Assembly: GCF_016859285.1 (NCBI RefSeq)
Contig: NC_053418.1
Location: forward strand, 27,217,329 to 27,281,328
Length of the DNA: 64,000 nt
Direction of reading: 5' to 3'
DNA from: Xiphias gladius
Lineage: Eukaryota; Chordata; Actinopteri; Istiophoriformes; Xiphiidae
Shown here in pieces: positions 60,269 through 64,000 of this stretch. Both the position numbers and the translations under genes were made by a program. Every line of letters begins with the position of its first letter. Positions within the stretch are counted from its first letter, which is position 1. Under the pieces are notes generated by a model. It was not told where the DNA came from and did not search any database. It saw nothing but the letters and a program-made list of their open reading frames with translations.

Positions 60269-63200
60269 CTATAACTTGTAGCCCAGTCCAGATCTACTGA
60301 TGTGGCAGAAGAGCGTCATGGCGAAACACATTGCCAGAACCTGTCACAAACAAGGGAAAAAAAATTAAATTGTAAAATATGACAGATAGACTTCTTGCCT
60401 GATGTTTGGTTCTGCATGGACATGTTCTTATAGATAGGTAGTTGCTTTATTATATTTAAAAACCTCAATCTTCATTCCAAATTGCAAAGTTTATCAAACA
60501 TTGTCAGTGAAAATATAGAATTAAAGCTGTAAGGTCCATGTGTTAATTGTTGCTCAGGATCATTTCAGGATCACAAAATAATTTCTTGAGAAAAAAAGAG
60601 TTTTAACTAAAGAGTGTCAGTTGAAAATCTTTGAAAGTCAGTAGATTTGGAAAGGCTCTTAAAGTTGTGCTAATTGATTTGGGCCCAGCACAACAAGCTG
60701 AAAATACAATATTAACATATTAGCTATGCTTTAATTACTGACCGCCATTTATTTCAGTGTCCAAACTCTGGGTGTGAAATTTGTCACTGTACAGCACCCT
60801 CAGATATCCTCACAAGGGCGCAAAAAAAGCTGTGTCCAAGCATGTAACAGTCCCACAATGCAGTGCATTTTAACAATGCAAAAAACAGTCATGCAACACT
60901 ACACTTGTCGGTGTTGGCATAAAAATGATGATAATACATACCCAGAATCAAAATTTATCGTGCATCATAAATTGAACTATTGATTCTATTACATAGGGAG
61001 TCTTGAATTGATGAATGAGGGATTTATATAAACTTACATATTAAAGTGAGTATTTCATGTTCTAAGATACCTTTGCATTAGCAGACCACTGTTTCCTCCA
61101 GGAGTTCACTTTGCGGTTACCCCAAAGCACAATTCGTGTGCTTAGATTTTGAATGGAGAAGCTAACAATAAACTGCTTTGCTAGCAGTTTTGATGGTTAC
61201 ATTTAATAAATATTTTAATACCTCCAGCACCACTTTACCTCGATAATGCAGAGGACAATGACAGAAATTCCGGTGGTTAGGAAATTTTCCTCAAACCAGG
61301 CCTTCAGTTTAACCAAACAACCCTGCAAATGGAGAGCATAAACTTAATAATAATAACCATAAAGGTAATAATAAAATTAATAAGACTATGACTCTGACCT
61401 CCAATCTCTACAGTATGACAAAGCAAGCGTTAATCCTAGCTGTTCACCAGGGTTAGATTGTGCTTACCTTTCTCGCGTATGACAACGTCATGTTTGCACA
61501 GTTTTCCGGGCAGCAAGATGGAGGCACTCTGTCTCCCCAGTCTGTCGCATTATTGACTCCACAGCACTCAAACTGGGGCAAATTATTCAGAGAACAAAAA
61601 TGAGGCACTTATAACAACAGTCTGAGATCACATAGCTCCCGGTTTTTTTGCGCACCATGTCCACATTCATTTGTGTCACTACATTTTGTGAGCTGTCACT
61701 ATGTCGCTGCCTTGACACGCTTACCCGCCTCTGAATCAGATCCCAGTCACTCTGTAGAGCAGTGGAATTTCCAGGCCTTGCTTTGGCTTCATTTAATCCC
61801 CTCTTGAGATCATTTTGCACCAAAAGAGCAATCTAAAAAGTGAGATGAGATTTGCAGATTACACGTTGTCTATATGTGTTTACTATATAAGCACAACACA
61901 CAGTGTGAGTACTGATGGATGTAACCTTACCTCTCCCTCGTACACGAGTAGCAAGCACGCTGCACTCAGCTCCACCAACATCAGTAAGAACAGCAGCAGG
62001 AAAAACTGTTAACAGAGTATATTTCAAAACACTTTATGCTAACTATGCTAACATCATCATTCTAACACAGTCACATGACAATGTTAATATGCTAATGTTT
62101 AGCTGTTAACGGTTAATATGTTCACCATCTTAGTTTAGCATGTTACCATGCTAACACTTGCTAATTAGCATTAAACAAAAAGTACGCCTGAGGTTGAGGG
62201 GAATGCTCTTAGTTTTGCAGGTATTTGGTCATAAACCACATTATATGACGTAGTCAAATTTTGACCTGCTGGTGTTAGTAGCTGAAAAGTCAATTCAATC
62301 AGCAAGGTAATCAGGATTCATCCATGGGGAACACAAATGTCTGAGCCAAACTTCAGTGTAATCCATCCAACAGCTGTTGAGACATTTCACCCATAAATGT
62401 CAACTTCGTGGTGGCACCAGACAAAGTCGGGGGATCAATGAAGTCAGTGATATTCAGCCTCCAGGGAACTACGAATGTCTGTACAAAAATTCATGGTAAT
62501 CCCAGAGTAACGTACGAGGCCACAAGTGGGCAAAGTTTTCCTGTGCAATGAGGGATTATTACTGACATTTCAGGTGCGCTCGCTTGAATAAAGTGGTTTA
62601 GATCCCCTGAGTAAATTGCTGATTTATTTACAACATGTTTGATCATCTGACTGCTCCTTGTTCTTGTTGCCACGTTCCCAGAGTACAAAGAGATCTTAAC
62701 TAACAGAAAACATGGTAAAAACGATGAAAATAAAGACCCAAGTTGTAAAAAACCTAAATGATCCTTTGATGAATCAATCATGTTGTAGTAGTAATACAAA
62801 GTATGATACAAAAGGGAAGCATGTTGCAATGTGTCAAACGTCTCTTTCACTTTGAGTTCACTTAGGGGATTTTAGTGGAACAGGTTTTTTTTTTTTTAAA
62901 CCCCATGCTTAAGTGTTGGTAAAAATTATTTGTGACTACAACCAATATGTGAGTATAATTAAAAATACTTATGAAAGAGCTTTAAAGGGTCAGTTAACCC
63001 AAATTATGAAGTAACACTTTTTTTTTTACTGGTCTAGGTTTTGAGATATCTTTCTCCTAATATCTGTCTTGAATAGCTGAACATGACAAGTAAGCAGAAC
63101 AGCTAGACGCTGGGGTGCTGTGTGTGTCGTACCGTCAGGAGGAGACAGCGGTTCTCTTTCAGAGCGCCCAGAAACCCCAGGAAGGACACGCAGGTGATAA

Positions 63201-63628
63201 TGATGCCGCTGATCAGCAGCATGTTGGCCACGTTGAAGGTGGGCAAGGTAGGGGTGAGTGCAGGCATCTTGAAGTTCAGCATCATGTATGCACCAAATCC
63301 CAGTACCACCACACCACATATCTGACGGGAGGAAACGTATATCACGGTCAGGTTCATACACATTAGTTACCTGATTACATCATCACAGAAACATTAATTC
63401 AACATGTGTGTGGATATTATCATATTGTAATTTCTATGTTACTGGCTGAGCTATGCCACAATATTTCCACGTACCCCCTGACAATTTAAAAGAACCGCTG
63501 GTTGATAAAAAACATGGACCATAATCATCTCTGAATGTGATAATGGATGATTGAAACATACGTACAAAACAAAAGAAGTTGGCGACACACATGGTGTACT
63601 TTAAACACTTGAGGCAGCCTTGAGCCAT
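60269..63628 (-). CDS. cd53: CD53-like tetraspanin, complete coding region
   Basis: Four-pass membrane organiser of leukocyte surface complexes. Minus-strand exons: 63628-63566, 63321-63133, 62005-61931, 61832-61725, 61572-61468, 61322-61239, 60340-60269. All introns are phase 0, total 231 aa (human CD53 219). N-terminus MAQGCLKCLKYTMCVANFF with juxtamembrane cysteines, TM1 FICGVVVLGFGAYMM, TM2 MLLISGIIITCVSFLGFLGA followed by the conserved LKENRCLLL, TM3 FFLLLFLLMLVELSAACLLL then VYEGE, large loop with NST glycosylation site, FECCGVNNATDW and PPSCCPENC, and TM4 ISVIVLCIIEVLAMCFAMTL. Best resemblance is CD53 (KENKCLL, VYEQK, DNSTKAAWDSIQ, QCCG). The loop has six cysteines where human CD53 has four, so another close tetraspanin is possible. 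An acceptor at 63652-63651 shows a non-coding 5' exon further right. Confidence 0.85.
62030..62520 (+). repeat. dispersed percomorph repeat, copy 3 (longest)
   Basis: Begins with ATGCTAACTATGCTAACATC and AGCATGTTACCATGCTAACA, continues TTTGCAGGTATTTGGTCATA followed by AACCACA, and ends with tandem 'gaaYgtctgtacaaaaattcatggtaatcc' modules. This order of modules is one I recall as abundant across percomorph genomes. It lies in the cd53 intron between exons 63133 and 62005. Confidence 0.7.
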
Positions 63629-63650
63629 TGCGTAACACCTCTGATCAGAC

Positions 63651-64000
63651 CTGCGACAAAATAAACAAAAAAACAGTCATATTAACATATTTCATCTGAT
63701 ATGGACAGCAGAAGCCAAAGTGAATCTGATCTGCACTCAGAAGCCGTGTATTATTTAGGGCGTTTCGTTCTCTGCGGGTGTGTGTGTGTGTCTCTCTTAA
63801 ACCCAACAACGTCATGGTCATGCTGCAGAGAAGTAATGCTGACACATTTCACTTCCTGTGTTTCCTCTCAGTTTATGAGCAGAAAGTGCATTTCAAATAC
63901 ATTCTAGGCTTATTAAACACAACATGAATAAATTATACTTGGGCTGTTGCTAATGACACCGCATGGGTTTGGGCTACTGCTGAAATAACCTAACCTCCCC
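63651..64000. other. cd53 5' intron or upstream sequence
   Basis: Sequence 5' (minus strand) of the first coding exon. It has a short (TG)n at about 63778-63792. The non-coding first exon is not identifiable and may lie beyond the window. Confidence 0.4.

Noticed and set aside
63026-63361. 111-codon minus-strand open frame MYEPDRDIRFLPS over the tetraspanin exon
   Set aside because: Wrong frame for the exon at 63133-63321, whose true frame encodes two membrane helices and LKENRCLLL.
1-64000. tRNA, rRNA, snoRNA, CRISPR or provirus-like features
   Set aside because: I looked for cloverleaf arms, C/D-box pairs in imp4 and rabl6 introns, spaced direct repeats and LTR pairs and saw none that held up.

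Overview
The window is nuclear DNA of a ray-finned fish, most likely a percomorph. Genes are split into many short exons with GT/AG junctions, the background is AT-rich with long CA/TG microsatellites, and the interspersed repeats (Tc1-like transposons, L2/Rex1-like and L1-like LINEs, short palindromic elements) are types common in percomorph genomes. No bacterial-style operons, CRISPR arrays, rRNA or tRNA genes were seen. All gene calls come from reading exons by eye against remembered vertebrate proteins; no database search was run.

Layout, left to right: (1) the first coding exon of traf2 on the minus strand (1651-1838), the rest of the gene lying off the left edge, with a Tc1-like fossil at 1-850. 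(2) rabl6 on the plus strand, 15 coding exons from 6875 to 22960 (748 aa); its introns carry a Tc1 derivative, a pogo-like element and a nest of three retroelements. (3) A small minus-strand receptor gene with one TREM/CD300-like Ig domain (27513-29781), which has an apparent 2-base frameshift just after the Trp-Cys-Gly of the Ig domain. (4) imp4 on the plus strand (30272-36833, 291 aa), divergent from the receptor gene with about 490 bp between start codons. (5) araf on the plus strand: non-coding exon 1 ending at 37560, coding exons 39212-52390 (609 aa), then up to 6.6 kb of gene-free 3' sequence. (6) A cd53-like tetraspanin on the minus strand (60269-63628, 231 aa), convergent with araf.

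The genes are not one pathway. traf2 and rabl6 are close neighbours in mammals (human 9q34.3), so that pair looks like conserved synteny. araf is a RAS-effector kinase, imp4 a ribosome-biogenesis factor, and the Ig receptor and the CD53-like tetraspanin are both of leukocyte surface types. No wholly new system is evident. The best leads are the frameshifted Ig receptor, two non-GT (GC) splice donors, a splice acceptor built from a TG microsatellite, an araf exon that fuses two exons separate in other RAF genes, and nested transposon clusters.
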